Of a DNA stretch of 64,000 nucleotides, positions 62,441 through 64,000 are shown one piece after another (the stretch's first letter is position 1; the number at the start of each line of letters is the position of its first letter). Made by a program: the position numbers and the translations under genes. Source of the stretch: Chrysomallon squamiferum. Lineage: Eukaryota; Mollusca; Gastropoda; Neomphalida; Peltospiridae. The notes under the pieces were generated by a model. It did no database searches. It was given only the letters and a program-made list of their open reading frames with translations, and was not told the DNA's origin. Where the stretch lies: positions 13,901,221 through 13,965,220 of the forward strand of contig CM022676.1 in the NCBI GenBank assembly GCA_012295275.1, given 5' to 3'.

Positions 62441-64000
<1,560 letters not shown>

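Overview
The window looks like an animal nuclear genome, most likely a mollusc and plausibly a gastropod. Supporting signs are intron-split genes with GT/AG junctions, phase-1 immunoglobulin (Ig) and fibronectin III (FN3) exons, a BTB-BACK-PHR gene, Tc1/mariner and hAT transposon remains, extreme AT-richness, and abundant (AAT)n, (GA)n, (TAG)n and (CA)n microsatellites. A short motif of the form AAGGGRRATAACTC recurs in both orientations; I recall it as common in mollusc sequence, but could not check. There is no bacterial-style gene organisation.

Layout. 1-3595 is a diverged second copy of 50806-54720 and ends at a 200-N gap (3596-3795). From the first base after the gap, 3796 to about 17375 is a giant inverted repeat: two arms of about 6.4 kb around a spacer of about 0.7 kb. 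Each arm carries (i) a GC-richer, tyrosine-motif-rich ORF pair that looks like the cytoplasmic tail of a receptor, (ii) a CRE/GATA-rich regulatory block, (iii) a CCAAT/TATA-like promoter candidate and (iv) the last exon of a small cysteine-rich secreted protein. The arms meet at 33-bp minisatellites. The inverted repeat is either a real young palindrome or two haplotypes joined tail to tail.

17.4-31 kb is mostly simple sequence. It holds a decayed coding island (22.3-24.2 kb), a complete two-exon gene for the same cysteine-rich family (25.49-26.31 kb), and two fold-back repeats shared with the palindrome centre. 31.27-32.36 kb is the last exon of a BTB-BACK-PHR gene. 33.6-34.9 kb is a hAT fragment nested in a Tc1 fragment.

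37.4-43.8 kb is a tandemly duplicated Ig-Ig-FN3 exon module. The first copy is broken; the second has intact domains but a lost FN3 splice donor. 55.2-62.5 kb holds further Ig-type material on both strands: a signal-peptide exon plus an Ig exon (-), a tail-like ORF (-), the terminal exons of a receptor tail with YENV and NPYDVL motifs (+), and a decayed Ig exon (-). A Tc1-like pseudogene lies among them.

The theme is a birth-and-death cluster of Ig-type receptors with tyrosine-signalling tails, next to a small secreted cysteine-rich family. This resembles mollusc immune-receptor loci, but the immune role is inference only.
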